The notes under the pieces were generated by a model. The model was not told the DNA's origin. It ran no database searches and saw only the letters and a program-made list of their open reading frames with translations. A program made the translations under genes and the position numbers. 64,000 nt of DNA from assembly GCF_014204915.1 (NCBI RefSeq), contig NZ_JACHMH010000001.1:310001-374000 (forward strand), given 5' to 3'. Source of the DNA: Crossiella cryophila (GTDB lineage: Bacteria; Actinomycetota; Actinomycetes; Mycobacteriales; Pseudonocardiaceae). This document shows, in pieces, positions 29,764 through 38,974 of the stretch (position 1 is the stretch's first letter; every line of letters begins with the position of its first letter).

Positions 29764-30592
29764 GCACCAGCGCGGCCAGTTCCTCGGCCAGCTGCGGGGT
29801 GGCCGCCGCGATGCCGGACCAGCGGCGGGTCAGGTCCACGTCCAGTTCCAGCGGGCGGCCCCTGGCGTCGATCACCACGCCGCCGGCGGCGGGCACGGTG
29901 ACCATGGCCGCGGCCAGGTCCATGATCCGGTGGGTGTCCGAGCCCGGGTCCACGTAGGCGTCCACCGAACCCTCGGCGACCAGCGCGCACTCCAGCGCGG
30001 TGGTGCCCAGCACCCGCACCCGCGACGCCCTGGCGGCCACCCTGGACCAGGTGTCCTGGTTGTTCTTGGGGCGTTGCAGGCAGAGCTGCGCGCCGTCCAG
30101 GGTGGTGCGGCCGGTGGTGCGGTAGGCGGTGGGCTCGCCGGTGCGCGCGTACCAGCTGTGGCCGGTGTCGAACCAGCAGGTCAGCGCCTCCAGGGGCTGG
30201 CCGTCCAGTGCGAGCACGCCGGCGAAGCAGCTCAGCGGGACGCCGGCGGCGGAGTTGCCGGTGCCGTCCACCGGGTCGACCACCAGGGTCAGCGCGGAGC
30301 CGTGGTCCAGGAACCCGGCCTCCTCGCTGAGCAGGTTGACCCCGTTGCGGGCGGCGGCCTCGGCGATGGCGTTCTCCACCAGGTCGTCCACCCGCTGGGT
30401 CGGCGTGCCGTCCGCGCCCATCCGGACGACCTCGCTCAGTTCCTCCCGGTCGAAGCGGTGCCGGGCGGCACGCAGTGCGGTGGCCGCGGCGCGAGCGGCC
30501 TCGGCCAGCGCGTTGTGCACCGCGTCGGGCAGCTCGGGCTCGGGCACCGGCCAGGTGATGCGCCGCGGGCTGGTCAGCTCGACATCGGTCAC
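29744..30592 (-). CDS. inositol monophosphatase-family phosphatase
   Basis: A 282-residue member of the lithium-sensitive metal phosphatase family. Metal motif 1 is LSEEAG with DPVDGTGN (Asp and Gly loop), motif 2 lies in GSDTHRIMDLAAAM. DPVDGTGN resembles IMPase/histidinol-phosphatase and 3'-phosphoadenosine phosphatase members; the substrate cannot be decided. The GTG at 30592 has AAGGAG 9 bases upstream, and the extended frame to 30655 is rejected. Confidence 0.8.
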   Translation of the reverse strand: MTDVELTSPRRITWPVPEPELPDAVHNALAEAARAAATALRAARHRFDREELSEVVRMGADGTPTQRVDDLVENAIAEAAARNGVNLLSEEAGFLDHGSALTLVVDPVDGTGNSAAGVPLSCFAGVLALDGQPLEALTCWFDTGHSWYARTGEPTAYRTTGRTTLDGAQLCLQRPKNNQDTWSRVAARASRVRVLGTTALECALVAEGSVDAYVDPGSDTHRIMDLAAAMVTVPAAGGVVIDARGRPLELDVDLTRRWSGIAAATPQLAEELAALVLSEPAG

Positions 30593-30667
30593 TGCTGGCT
30601 CCTTCTCGGGGCGGGCATCTCCCCTAGTTCGTACCCCGGTACTGGCGCGCGGCAAGCATCAGGCGGA

Positions 30668-30696
30668 CAATGAACGAAAGAATAGATCGTTCATTG
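30668..30696. promoter_or_regulatory. TetR-type operator
   Basis: CAATGAACGA at 30668-30677 and its exact complement at 30687-30696, with a 9-bp spacer, are AT-rich compared with their surroundings. It lies 17 bp before the TetR gene at 30713, so autoregulation is likely. Confidence 0.75.
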
Positions 30697-30712
30697 ATTC
30701 ACAGGAGAGGTC

Positions 30713-31291
30713 GTGCCTGCCCACTTCGACGAGCGGGACCGGGCCCGGATCAGGGCGGAGCTGCTGGCCAGTGGCCGGGAGCTGTTCGTGGCGCAGGGTC
30801 TGCGGAAGACCTCCCTGGCCGAGCTGACCGCGTCCGCCGGGATCGCCAAGACCAGCTTCTACGCCTTCTTCGAGGCCAAGGAGTCGCTCTACTGCGAGCT
30901 GATGCTGGCCAACGCGCCCGCCATCCGGACCCGGCTGCTGGCCACGCTGGACGGTGAGCCACGGGCGGCGATCGGCGCGTTCCTGCGCGCGGTGCTGGCG
31001 GTGCTGGACGAGGATCCGTTGTACCGCAGGCTGATCACGCATCCGGCCGAGCTGGCCGCGGTGACCGCGCGGCTGTCCCCGGAGCGGGCCGCGGAGTTGC
31101 ACGGGCAGGCGATGCTGCCGATCGCGGAGTTCCTGGCCCGCACCGGGCTGACCGGTCGGCGGCCGGAGGTGGTGCTCGGCCTGTTGCGCGCGGTGCTGTT
31201 GCTTCCGTTGCACCGCAACGAGTTCGGCGAGGTCTACGACGAGGTGGCGGAGCAGATGATCGAGTTCGTGGCGACCGGGCTGACCAGGTGA
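30713..31291 (+). CDS. TetR-family transcriptional regulator
   Basis: A 192-residue regulator with GTG start and GGAGAGG nine bases upstream. The HTH reads TSLAELTASAGIAKTSFYAF, followed by FEAKESLY. The C-terminal domain shows no recognisable ligand site. A perfect 10-bp inverted repeat just upstream is its probable operator. The hydrolase gene starts inside the last codons (GTGA overlap), so the pair forms an operon and the hydrolase is the likely regulated function. Confidence 0.9.
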   Translation: MPAHFDERDRARIRAELLASGRELFVAQGLRKTSLAELTASAGIAKTSFYAFFEAKESLYCELMLANAPAIRTRLLATLDGEPRAAIGAFLRAVLAVLDEDPLYRRLITHPAELAAVTARLSPERAAELHGQAMLPIAEFLARTGLTGRRPEVVLGLLRAVLLLPLHRNEFGEVYDEVAEQMIEFVATGLTR

Positions 31292-32106
31292 AGGACGTCG
31301 AGGTGGGCACGCTGCCCGGCGGTTTCCCTTATCTGGCAGTGGGTTCCGGGCGGCCACTGGTTTATCTGCCGGGCTTCACCCCCGAGCACGTGAACCCCTC
31401 CGGGCTGCCCGCGCGGATGGCGATCCGATCGGTGCGGCCACTGGCCTCGGGTGGCTGGCGGGTCTATCTGGTCAACCGCAGGCCGGGGCTGGTCCGCGGG
31501 ATGTCGATGGCCGAGATCGCGGGCGAGCACGCGGCGGCGATCAGCGCGCACTTCGGCGAACCTGTTGCGCTGGTTGGACATTCGACCGGCGGCACGGTGG
31601 CGCTGCAGCTCACCGCCGATCACCCGGAGGTGGTGTCGCGGGTGGTGCTGGCCTCGACCGCGTACACGCTGGGACCGGTGGCGCGGAAGGCGCAGTGGGA
31701 GATGGCGCACCGGCTGGCCGAGCGCAAACCCGGTTACCACCTGCTGGCCGAGGGGTTCACCAGGAACCCGGTGCTGCTGCGGGTGTTGCGCGGGCTGATG
31801 TGGACGGTCGGCAACTTCGGACCGTGGCCGCTGAACCCGGTGGACATGCTGGCGATGATCGAGGCCGAGGATCGGGTCGACCTGCGTGCGCGGCTGCCGG
31901 AGATCACCACCCCGGCGCTGGTGGTGGCCGGGGCGCGGGACTACTTCTGGACGCCGGAGCTGTTCACCGAGACCGCTGAGCTGCTGCCGAACGGGCGGCT
32001 GGTGCTCTACCCGGACGCCGGGCACGCGGTGAACGTGAGCCGCCGGTTCTACCGGGACGCGCTGGCCTTCCTGGCGGAGGGCGGCGCGTCCCGGCAGAGC
32101 GGGTGA
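31288..32106 (+). CDS. alpha/beta hydrolase
   Basis: A 272-residue cytoplasmic alpha/beta hydrolase with the nucleophile elbow GHSTGG (about residue 95), the acid in ALVVAGARDYFW and the catalytic His in YPDAGHAVN. It starts with GTG overlapping the TetR stop. The substrate is unknown; esterase, lactonase or C-C hydrolase are all possible. It ends one base before the convergent mdh stop. Confidence 0.85.
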   Translation: MKDVEVGTLPGGFPYLAVGSGRPLVYLPGFTPEHVNPSGLPARMAIRSVRPLASGGWRVYLVNRRPGLVRGMSMAEIAGEHAAAISAHFGEPVALVGHSTGGTVALQLTADHPEVVSRVVLASTAYTLGPVARKAQWEMAHRLAERKPGYHLLAEGFTRNPVLLRVLRGLMWTVGNFGPWPLNPVDMLAMIEAEDRVDLRARLPEITTPALVVAGARDYFWTPELFTETAELLPNGRLVLYPDAGHAVNVSRRFYRDALAFLAEGGASRQSG

Positions 32107-32107
32107 A

Positions 32108-33064
32108 TCAGAGGCTCTGGACGTCGGCCTGCTTGGCGCGGACGGCCTCGGCGGCCTCCTTGAGCGCGGCCAGCTCGGTGTCGGTCAGCTCGGTCTCCAC
32201 GACCTTCTTGATGCCGCCCTTGCCCAGCTCGGCGGTGACGCCGAGGTAGACGCCCTCGATGCCGAACTCGCCGTCGACCCAGGCGCAGACCGGCATGACC
32301 GCGCCGGAGTCCTCCTGCACGGCCTTGGCCATGCGGGCGGCGGCGGCGGACGGCGCGTAGTAGGCCGAGCCGGTCTTGAGCAGCGCCACGACCTCGGCGC
32401 CACCGTTGCGGGTCCGGGTGACCAGCTCCTCGATCTTGTCGGCGGGCAGCAGCTCGGCGAGCGGCTTGCCGTTGACCGAGCAGGCCGAGGGCACCGGCAC
32501 CATGGTGTCGCCGTGCGAGCCAAGGGTCAGCGTCTTGACCGAGCCGACCGGCACGGCCAGCGTCTCGGCCACGAAGTTGGTGAAGCGGGCGGTGTCGAGC
32601 ATGCCCGCCTGGCCGATGACCCGGTTCTTCGGGAACTGGGTGGCGAGCTGGGCCAGCGCGGTCATCTCGTCCAGCGGGTTGGAGACGACGATCACCACGG
32701 CCTCGGGGGCGTGCTTGGCGACGTTCTCCGCGACCTGGCGGACGATCTTGGCGTTGGTCTCGATCAGGTCCATCCGGCTCATGCCGGGCTTGCGCGGCAG
32801 ACCGGCGGTGATCACCACGATGTCCGAGCCCGCGATGGCCTCGTAGCCACTGCCGTCGCGACCGGTGGTCTGGCCGACGACCTTGGTCTCGAAGCCCTCG
32901 ACCGGGCGGGACTGGTTCAGGTCCAGCGCCAGGCCCTCGGCCTTGCCGTCGATGATGTCGGTCAGCACGACGGTGTCGAAGATGTCGTACTCGGCCAGCC
33001 GCTGCGCCGTGGTGGAGCCGTAGAAACCGGCGCCGATTACGGCGACCTTGCCGGAGCGTGCCAC
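32108..33064 (-). CDS. mdh: malate dehydrogenase (lactate dehydrogenase-like type)
   Basis: A 318-residue NAD-dependent enzyme oxidising malate to oxaloacetate. The NAD fold is KVAVIGAGFYGSTTAQRLAE; the catalytic loop includes AGLPRKPGMSRMDL, where Arg in RKPGMSR selects malate; SNPLDEMT and the catalytic His in LGSHGDTMVP follow. The type is that of LDH-like MDH rather than the proteobacterial form. I choose GTG 33064 (VARSGKVAVI), which matches relatives; ATG 33088 is possible. Confidence 0.93.
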   Translation of the reverse strand: MARSGKVAVIGAGFYGSTTAQRLAEYDIFDTVVLTDIIDGKAEGLALDLNQSRPVEGFETKVVGQTTGRDGSGYEAIAGSDIVVITAGLPRKPGMSRMDLIETNAKIVRQVAENVAKHAPEAVVIVVSNPLDEMTALAQLATQFPKNRVIGQAGMLDTARFTNFVAETLAVPVGSVKTLTLGSHGDTMVPVPSACSVNGKPLAELLPADKIEELVTRTRNGGAEVVALLKTGSAYYAPSAAAARMAKAVQEDSGAVMPVCAWVDGEFGIEGVYLGVTAELGKGGIKKVVETELTDTELAALKEAAEAVRAKQADVQSL

Positions 33065-33186
33065 TGGGGAAGTCCTTCCGATCCGCATGTTCTTCCATGG
33101 GGTGGGTCCACGGACGCGCTGCGAAAAGACCGGTAAGGCCTCCGGCGGCGGTCACAACCGCGGGACCGCATCACCGGGCTGAGTGC

Positions 33187-33223
33187 CCGGCTCCCGGAGG
33201 TTACCAACACCGGTGGGAGCCGG
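33187..33223 (-). terminator. hairpin terminator after the folD-DUF3017 genes
   Basis: CCGGCTCCC and GGGAGCCGG pair over a 19-nt loop, 27 nt past the DUF3017 stop and upstream of mdh. Confidence 0.5.
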
Positions 33224-33249
33224 AGTTCTCCGGTGAGCAGCGTCTCTCG

Positions 33250-33567
33250 TCAGGGGCCGATGGTCATGGCCACATATGTGATCATCGTCGCGAAGCCGCC
33301 GTAGGTGAGCACGTCGATCGGCCTGCTCCGGATGGCCAGCAGCAGGCAGACCTCCGGCGGCAGCGCGGCCCGGAACACCGCGGCCAGGAACAGCCCGCCG
33401 GCCAGCGTCACCGTGCCGCGTTTCCAGTGGTACATCAGGATCAGCACGAACCCGAAGATCACCATGGCCAGCACCACCAGGAACGGCACCACCCGCAGCC
33501 AGCCGGGCCGCCGGTCCTGGGCGGGCGGCAGGTTCCCGGCGGGCGGCAGGCCGGCGGTCACGCTCAT
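33250..33567 (-). CDS. DUF3017 membrane protein
   Basis: A 105-residue protein with three hydrophobic segments after a Pro-rich N-terminus. Sequence and position immediately after folD (4-bp ATGA overlap) match the actinobacterial DUF3017 family. Function is unknown. Confidence 0.82.
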   Translation of the reverse strand: MSVTAGLPPAGNLPPAQDRRPGWLRVVPFLVVLAMVIFGFVLILMYHWKRGTVTLAGGLFLAAVFRAALPPEVCLLLAIRSRPIDVLTYGGFATMITYVAMTIGP

Positions 33568-34415
33568 CCCGCCGCTCGCTCGGCCGCCTCGACCACGTTG
33601 CTGACCAGCAGCGCCCTGGTCATCGGGCCGACGCCGCCGGGGTTGGGCGAGAAGAACCCGGCGATCTCGCGCACGTCGGGGTGCACGTCACCGGAGACTC
33701 CGCTGTCGGTGCGGCTCACGCCCACGTCCAGCACGGCCGCGCCGGGCTTGACCATGTCCGGGGTGATCAGCGCGGGCACACCGGCCGCGGCGATCACGAT
33801 GTCGGCCCGGCGGACCTCGGCGGCCAGGTCCTTGGTGCCGGTGTGGCACAGGGTGACCGTGGCGTTCTCCGACTTGCGGGTCAGCAGCAGGCCCATGGAC
33901 CGGCCGACGGTGATGCCACGGCCGACCACGACCACGTGCGCCCCGTTGATCGGCACCTCGTACTGGCGGAGCAGCCGGATGATGCCGTGCGGGGTGCAGG
34001 GCAGCGGCGCTTCCTTACCGAGCACCAGGCGGCCCAGGTTGACCGGGTGCAGGCCGTCGGCGTCCTTGGCCGGGTCGATCCGCTCCAGGATCGCGTTCGC
34101 GTCGATGTGCTTGGGCAGCGGCAGCTGCACGATGTAGGCGGTGCAGTCCGGGTCCGCGTTCAGCTCGTCGATCACCTTGGCCAGTTCGTCCTGGGTGATC
34201 TCGGCGGGCAGATCGCGGCGGATCGAGTTGATGCCCAGCTGCGCGCAGTCCTTGTGCTTGGAGCGCACGTACATCGCCGACCCTGGGTCGTCACCGACCA
34301 GCACGGTGCCCAGGCCGGGCACGATGCCCCGCTCACGCAGTGCGTCCACCCGCGGCCGCAGCTGCTCGAAGATGGCGTTCTTGGTCGCCTTGCCGTCCAG
34401 GATCGTTGCCGTCAC
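33564..34415 (-). CDS. folD: bifunctional methylenetetrahydrofolate dehydrogenase/cyclohydrolase
   Basis: A 283-residue folate enzyme interconverting 5,10-methylene-, 5,10-methenyl- and 10-formyl-THF. Motifs are [20 protein letters not shown] with the catalytic Lys, [19 protein letters not shown], and [19 protein letters not shown]; the last part contains PGGVGPMT. The GTG at 34415 starts the gene. Its product 10-formyl-THF is the donor for PurN and PurH, encoded elsewhere in this window. Confidence 0.95.
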   Translation of the reverse strand: MTATILDGKATKNAIFEQLRPRVDALRERGIVPGLGTVLVGDDPGSAMYVRSKHKDCAQLGINSIRRDLPAEITQDELAKVIDELNADPDCTAYIVQLPLPKHIDANAILERIDPAKDADGLHPVNLGRLVLGKEAPLPCTPHGIIRLLRQYEVPINGAHVVVVGRGITVGRSMGLLLTRKSENATVTLCHTGTKDLAAEVRRADIVIAAAGVPALITPDMVKPGAAVLDVGVSRTDSGVSGDVHPDVREIAGFFSPNPGGVGPMTRALLVSNVVEAAERAAG

Positions 34416-34433
34416 GACCTCAATAATCCCATG

Positions 34434-35417
34434 TCACGCAGGCTGGCTCTGCTCGACCCGTTCCAGCCAGATCTCCCGCCAGAACGGGACGAACTCGCGC
34501 GGGCAGTTGCCGTTGTAGAGGCCGAGGCAGATCACGCCCTCCAGCACGATGCACGGGTTGCCCAGGTGCAGCATCCGGCCGGTGCGCTCGTCGATGCAGC
34601 GGTCCACGCTGGCCAGCACCCTGGCGGTGCGGCCGCAGAAGTGCGCCATCTCCTCGTCGAAGCTCATGCCGCGGTTGCGCAGGTTGTCGTCCAGGGTGGC
34701 CTCGATCTCCGCCCTGGTCCGGATCCGCACCAGCTCGCCGGGTTGCAGGTTGAGCTTGGCCGTCGGGGTCTTGCCCGGCTGGCCCGCGTTGAGGAAGCCC
34801 CAGTTGCGGCCGCCCTTGAACAGCACCTTGGCCGGCAGGCGTTTGCGGGTCTCCACCTGGATCCGGTTGAACACCCCGACCAGCAGTCCGCGCAGGGCCA
34901 GCAGCGGGCCGACGTTGCCGGTGCGCACATCGGTGACGTACTGGCCGAGGCTGAGCACCGGCATGCAGATCGGCGCGGCCCGCAGCAATTCGGTGGCCTG
35001 GCAGGAGTAGCGGGCCTGACCGTCCGGGTCGGCGCCCTTGGTGGTGGCGTTGACCAGCAGCGGCAGGTTCGGCTTGCCAAGGGGTTCGGGCCTGCGGAGG
35101 TTGAGCTGGCCGGGTTCGATCCGGCGCAGCCACTGTTCCTTCCAGTACAGCGAGCAAGCGGTCTGGCAGCCGCCGTGCGCGGAACCGTCGCAGCGCGCGC
35201 CGGTCAGGTGCACCGCGCGGGCCATCCGGCGCAACCCGGTCTGGGTGATCGAGTCGCACAGCTTGTGGGCCACCTTGTGCACGGTCATCCGCTGCCCGCA
35301 GTAACGGAGCATCTCCGGCATGAACGGCAACTCGTCCAGTTCGCCGCGTTCGTCCAGTGTCGCCAGAATCTCTTGCGCGCCAAGGACTTCGACCACGTCA
35401 CCGACCTTCAGGCTCAT
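34434..35417 (-). CDS. unknown Cys-rich protein with internal duplication
   Basis: About 327 residues from the ATG at 35417 (MSLKVGDVVEVLG); a GGAGGT directly abuts this ATG, which is unusually close, so GTG or TTG starts a little upstream (to 35453) remain possible. The two halves resemble each other. Residues 4-105 (VGDVVEV ... YCGQRM ... CDGSAHGGCQTAC ... WKEQWLRRIE) align with the C-terminal ~100 residues (PGELVRI ... FCGRTA ... NPCIVLEGVICLG ... WREIWLERVE). Several Cys and a Trp-Glu motif recur, suggesting a duplicated metal-binding or disulfide fold. No signal peptide or transmembrane segment. I do not recognise the family. It ends 18 bp before folD. Confidence 0.7.
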   Translation of the reverse strand: MSLKVGDVVEVLGAQEILATLDERGELDELPFMPEMLRYCGQRMTVHKVAHKLCDSITQTGLRRMARAVHLTGARCDGSAHGGCQTACSLYWKEQWLRRIEPGQLNLRRPEPLGKPNLPLLVNATTKGADPDGQARYSCQATELLRAAPICMPVLSLGQYVTDVRTGNVGPLLALRGLLVGVFNRIQVETRKRLPAKVLFKGGRNWGFLNAGQPGKTPTAKLNLQPGELVRIRTRAEIEATLDDNLRNRGMSFDEEMAHFCGRTARVLASVDRCIDERTGRMLHLGNPCIVLEGVICLGLYNGNCPREFVPFWREIWLERVEQSQPA

Positions 35418-35475
35418 ACCTCCGTGGTCCCACACCGCGACCACGGGCGGCAACGCACCGTAACCGGTTTGTGAC

Positions 35476-36444
35476 TCAACCGCGCTTGGGCAACGCGGCC
35501 ACGCCGACCGCGAGCAGGGTCAGCAGGGTGCCGGTGACGGCCACCCAGGACAGGTGCGTGTCCGCGGCCGGGAACAGCAGGTCCAGGGCGAGCGCGCCGA
35601 GCAGCTGGCCGGCCACCGAGCCGAGGCCGAGCAGCAGCACGCCGGTGACCCTGACCAGTGCGGCGGCCCCGGCGATGAAGGCCACGCCGACCACGCCGCC
35701 GAGGTAGAGCAGCGGGTCGCCGGGCAGTTCGGCCGGCAGGCCCTCGGCGGCGAAGTGGATCACGCCGAGCACCAGCAACGCCGCGGTGCCCGCCAGGAAG
35801 TTGACCAGTGCGGCCGGCAGCGCGGCGCCCGCGACCTCCTTGACCTGGCCGTTCTGCGCCTGCTGCCAGGCCATGCCGATCCCGGCCAGCAGCGGCAGCA
35901 CGGCCAGTGCCAGCGTGCCGGGGTTGCCCAGTCGTTCGGACACCGCGACCAGCACGGCGGCCACCGCGAGCAGCGCGCCGGCGATCCGGGTCGCGGTCAG
36001 CGGCTGCGGGCCTGCCGGGCCGAGGCCGGCGCGGTCCACCGCCAGGCTGCTCAGCGCCTGCCCGGCCACCACCGCCACGGTGAACACCGCGACGCCGAGC
36101 GCGGCCACCGCCACGCCCTGGGAGAACACCAGCAGCGCGCCGCAGAGTCCGCCCAGGGTCTGCCACCAGCGCAGTTCGCCGGTGCGCAGGGCCGCCCCGA
36201 CCCGGCGGGTGGCCCGGCGGCTGCCGGGCAGCACCAGGATCAGCGCGACCACCAGCAGCAGCCCGCTGCCGAAGGAGATCAGCGCGGCGCCGATGCCGTC
36301 CTGCATCCGCCTGCCCAGTTCACCGTTGAGCCGGGACTGCAGCACGATCAGCACGCCGATGCCTGCCGCGCCGAGCAGCCCGAGCAGTTTGGCGCGCGGG
36401 CTGACCTGGGGCGGGCTGGTCCGGGGCGGTGCGGCGGTGGTCAT
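35476..36444 (-). CDS. DMT-family transporter (YdcZ/DUF606-like, two-domain)
   Basis: A 322-residue membrane protein with ten predicted helices from the ATG at 36444. The two halves each begin with a motif of the YdcZ type (ISFGSGLLLVVALIL and VNFLAGTAALLVLG). Motif QSRLNGELGRRM near residue 40 is characteristic. Drug or metabolite export is assumed from the family. It is the last gene downstream of two MFS pumps on the same strand. Confidence 0.8.
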   Translation of the reverse strand: MTTAAPPRTSPPQVSPRAKLLGLLGAAGIGVLIVLQSRLNGELGRRMQDGIGAALISFGSGLLLVVALILVLPGSRRATRRVGAALRTGELRWWQTLGGLCGALLVFSQGVAVAALGVAVFTVAVVAGQALSSLAVDRAGLGPAGPQPLTATRIAGALLAVAAVLVAVSERLGNPGTLALAVLPLLAGIGMAWQQAQNGQVKEVAGAALPAALVNFLAGTAALLVLGVIHFAAEGLPAELPGDPLLYLGGVVGVAFIAGAAALVRVTGVLLLGLGSVAGQLLGALALDLLFPAADTHLSWVAVTGTLLTLLAVGVAALPKRG

Positions 36445-36491
36445 CACGCCCAGCCCAACACAAGTTGGTGGCCAGGTCATCCCATGTTTGC

Positions 36492-37736
36492 TCACACTGC
36501 CTTGGGCACCTGGGGTTCGCGCTGGTCAGCCGCTGGTGCTGTGCGCCGGACCACAGTGACCGAGCGGGCCATCAGCGCGGTGGCGAAGACCATCACGACC
36601 GCGCCGCCCGCGGCCGCGGCGGCCGGGCCGAAGCGGTCCAGCAGCCAGCCGGCCAGTGGCGCGGCCAGCGCGCCGCCGGTGGTGGTGAAGCTGGCCAGCC
36701 AGCCGACCGCCTCGGCGGCCCGGTCCGGCGGGGCCAGATCGCCGATGCGCTGGTTGCCAGCGGAGATGGTGGGCGCGATGGCCAGCCCGCCGATGGCCAG
36801 GATCAGGCCGATCAGCACCGGCGAGGTCGGGTCCAGCACCGGCGGCAGCACCGGGATCAGCGCGGCCATGCCGACGCCGACCAGCGCCATCCGCAGCGCG
36901 GGCCGCGGCTGCCCCGGCAGTCCGCCCGCGATCAGGCCACCGGCCAGCGAGCCCACCGCCCACACCGCGATCAGCGCACCGGCCACGGTGGGCATGTTCA
37001 GTTCCCGGCCCAGCGCCACGATGGCCAGGTCGACCATGGTGAAGGCCATCACCAGGAACAGCGAGGCGGCCAGCGCGAGGGCCAGGCCGGGGGTGGCCAG
37101 CACCGAGCGCCGCCGGGTCCCGGCGGGCAGGACGGGCCGCGGCACCGGCTTGTCCATCCCGGCCCGCCGCAGCACCACGGCGAAGGCCAGGTTGGCGACC
37201 AGCGCGACCACCGCGACCAGTCCGAGGGCCCAGCGCGGGCCGAGCACGCCGACCGCGAAGGCGGTGAGCACCGGGCCGAGCATGAAGGTCAGCTCGAACA
37301 GGGTGGCCTCCGCGCCGTAGGCGGCCGTGCGCGCCTGGGCGTTCTCGATCCGGGTGAACGCGCCGCGCACCACCTGGGTGGCCGGTGGCGTGCTCAGCCC
37401 GGTGAGGAAGGCGATGACCGGTGCGGCGTACCAAACCGACGCCGGCAGCGCGACCAGCACCACCAGCCCGGCGAAGTAGCAGAGCGCGCTGATCACGATC
37501 AGCCGCGGCGCCGAGGTGCGGTCGGCCATCCGGCCCCGCCACGGCCCGGACGCGCCGTTGCCCACGGTCAGCGCGCCCATCACCAGCCCGGCCAGCGCGT
37601 AGGAGTCGGTCCAGGCCACGACGAGGAAGGTCAGCGCGATCGAGGTCCCGGTGCCGTGCAGTCGGGCGAGCACGGACCAGACCAGCAACGAGGCCAGGTG
37701 GGGGACGGCGAGCAGTTGCCGGTAGGGACGGAGCAC
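36492..37736 (-). CDS. MFS efflux transporter, copy 1
   Basis: A 414-residue, 12-helix transporter with GTG start (LRPYRQLLAVPHLASLLVW). The loop motif is GPWRGRMADRTSAPRL. It is paralogous to the next gene upstream: both share TFLVV-WTDSYALAGLV, GPWRGR-ADR-SAPRL, ANQRIGxLAP-DRAAEA and FGWLASFTTTG-type sequence near the C-terminus. The two pumps are a tandem duplication. Substrate is unknown. Confidence 0.87.
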   Translation of the reverse strand: MLRPYRQLLAVPHLASLLVWSVLARLHGTGTSIALTFLVVAWTDSYALAGLVMGALTVGNGASGPWRGRMADRTSAPRLIVISALCYFAGLVVLVALPASVWYAAPVIAFLTGLSTPPATQVVRGAFTRIENAQARTAAYGAEATLFELTFMLGPVLTAFAVGVLGPRWALGLVAVVALVANLAFAVVLRRAGMDKPVPRPVLPAGTRRRSVLATPGLALALAASLFLVMAFTMVDLAIVALGRELNMPTVAGALIAVWAVGSLAGGLIAGGLPGQPRPALRMALVGVGMAALIPVLPPVLDPTSPVLIGLILAIGGLAIAPTISAGNQRIGDLAPPDRAAEAVGWLASFTTTGGALAAPLAGWLLDRFGPAAAAAGGAVVMVFATALMARSVTVVRRTAPAADQREPQVPKAV

Positions 37737-37782
37737 TGCCCCAGTGTGGCCACGGGGTCCGACATTCCGCGCCTGGTTTTTC

Positions 37783-38970
37783 TCAGGGCTTACGTCGGGT
37801 GGAGAGCAGCGCGGACAGGGTGGCGATCAGCGCCGCCACCGCCGCGCCCCCGGCCGCGGCGGCCGGGCCGACGGTGTCCAGCAGCCAGCCGGCGAACGGG
37901 GCGGCCAGCGCGGTGCCGGTGGTGGTGAAACTGGCCAGCCAGCCGAACGCCTCGGCGGCCCGGTCGGCCGGGGCGAGTTCGCCGATGCGCTGGTTGGCCG
38001 CGGCCACGGTGGGTGAGATGGCCAGCCCGCCGACCGCGAGCAGGACGCCGATCAGCAGCGGTGAGGCCGTGCTCAGCGGCGGCAGCGCGGGCACCAGAAT
38101 GGCCACGCCCGCGGTGAGCAGGGCCATCCGCAGCACGTACCGGGGTGTGCCCGGACGGCCGCCCGCGACCAGGCCGCCGATCATCGAGCCGATCGCCCAG
38201 ACCGAGACCAGTGCTCCGGCCACCGCGGGCAGCGCCAGCTCCCGGCCCACCGCGATGATCACCAGGTTCACGCTGGAGAAGCCCATCATCAGCAGCATCG
38301 CCGCGACCAGCGCCGGGGTCAGCCCCGGCACCGCCAGCACCGAACCCCGGGTCACCACGGCCCCGGCCGCCGTGGGCACCGGCTCGCCGAGTCCGGCCCG
38401 GCGCAGGGCGGCGGCGAAGGAGAGCACGCTGGCCAGCGCGAGCGCGGCGATCAGCCCGACCGCCGCACGTGGTCCGGCCAGGCCGACGGTCAGCGCGGCC
38501 AGCAGCGGACCGCTCATCACGGCCAGCTCGAACAGGGTGGCCTCGGCCGCGAACACCGCCGAGCGGGTGTTCCCGTCGGCGAGCCGGGTGTAGGCGGCGC
38601 GGGCGACCGGACCGACCGGCGGCGTGCTCAGGCCGATCAGCAGTGCGAGCACCGGCGCGGCGGGCCAGGCCCAGCCGGGCAGGCTCAGCATGGCGATCAT
38701 GCCGGCGGCGTAGAGCAGGCAGGTGGTGGTGAGCAGCCGGGGCGCGGAGCGGCGGTCGGCCAGCCTGCCCCGCCACGGCCCGGACACCCCGTTGCCCAGG
38801 GTGAGCGCGCCGATGACCAGCCCGGCCAGCGCGTAGGAGTCGGTCCAGGACACCACCAGGAAGGTCAGCGCGAGCGAGGCGCCGGTGGCGTGCACCCGGC
38901 CGAGCACGGACAGGAACAGGATCGGTCCCAGGTGCGGGACCCGGAGTAACTCGCGGTAGGGCTTGAGCAC
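37783..38970 (-). CDS. MFS efflux transporter, copy 2
   Basis: A 395-residue, 12-helix transporter from the GTG at 38970 (LKPYRELLRVPHLGPILF), which is 4 bp after the pentapeptide-repeat gene stop, so it is very likely in the same operon as the reverse transcriptase. The longer frame to 39087 overlaps the upstream gene and is rejected. Clearly paralogous to the copy at 36492-37736. Confidence 0.87.
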   Translation of the reverse strand: MLKPYRELLRVPHLGPILFLSVLGRVHATGASLALTFLVVSWTDSYALAGLVIGALTLGNGVSGPWRGRLADRRSAPRLLTTTCLLYAAGMIAMLSLPGWAWPAAPVLALLIGLSTPPVGPVARAAYTRLADGNTRSAVFAAEATLFELAVMSGPLLAALTVGLAGPRAAVGLIAALALASVLSFAAALRRAGLGEPVPTAAGAVVTRGSVLAVPGLTPALVAAMLLMMGFSSVNLVIIAVGRELALPAVAGALVSVWAIGSMIGGLVAGGRPGTPRYVLRMALLTAGVAILVPALPPLSTASPLLIGVLLAVGGLAISPTVAAANQRIGELAPADRAAEAFGWLASFTTTGTALAAPFAGWLLDTVGPAAAAGGAAVAALIATLSALLSTRRKP

Positions 38971-38974
38971 CGGG

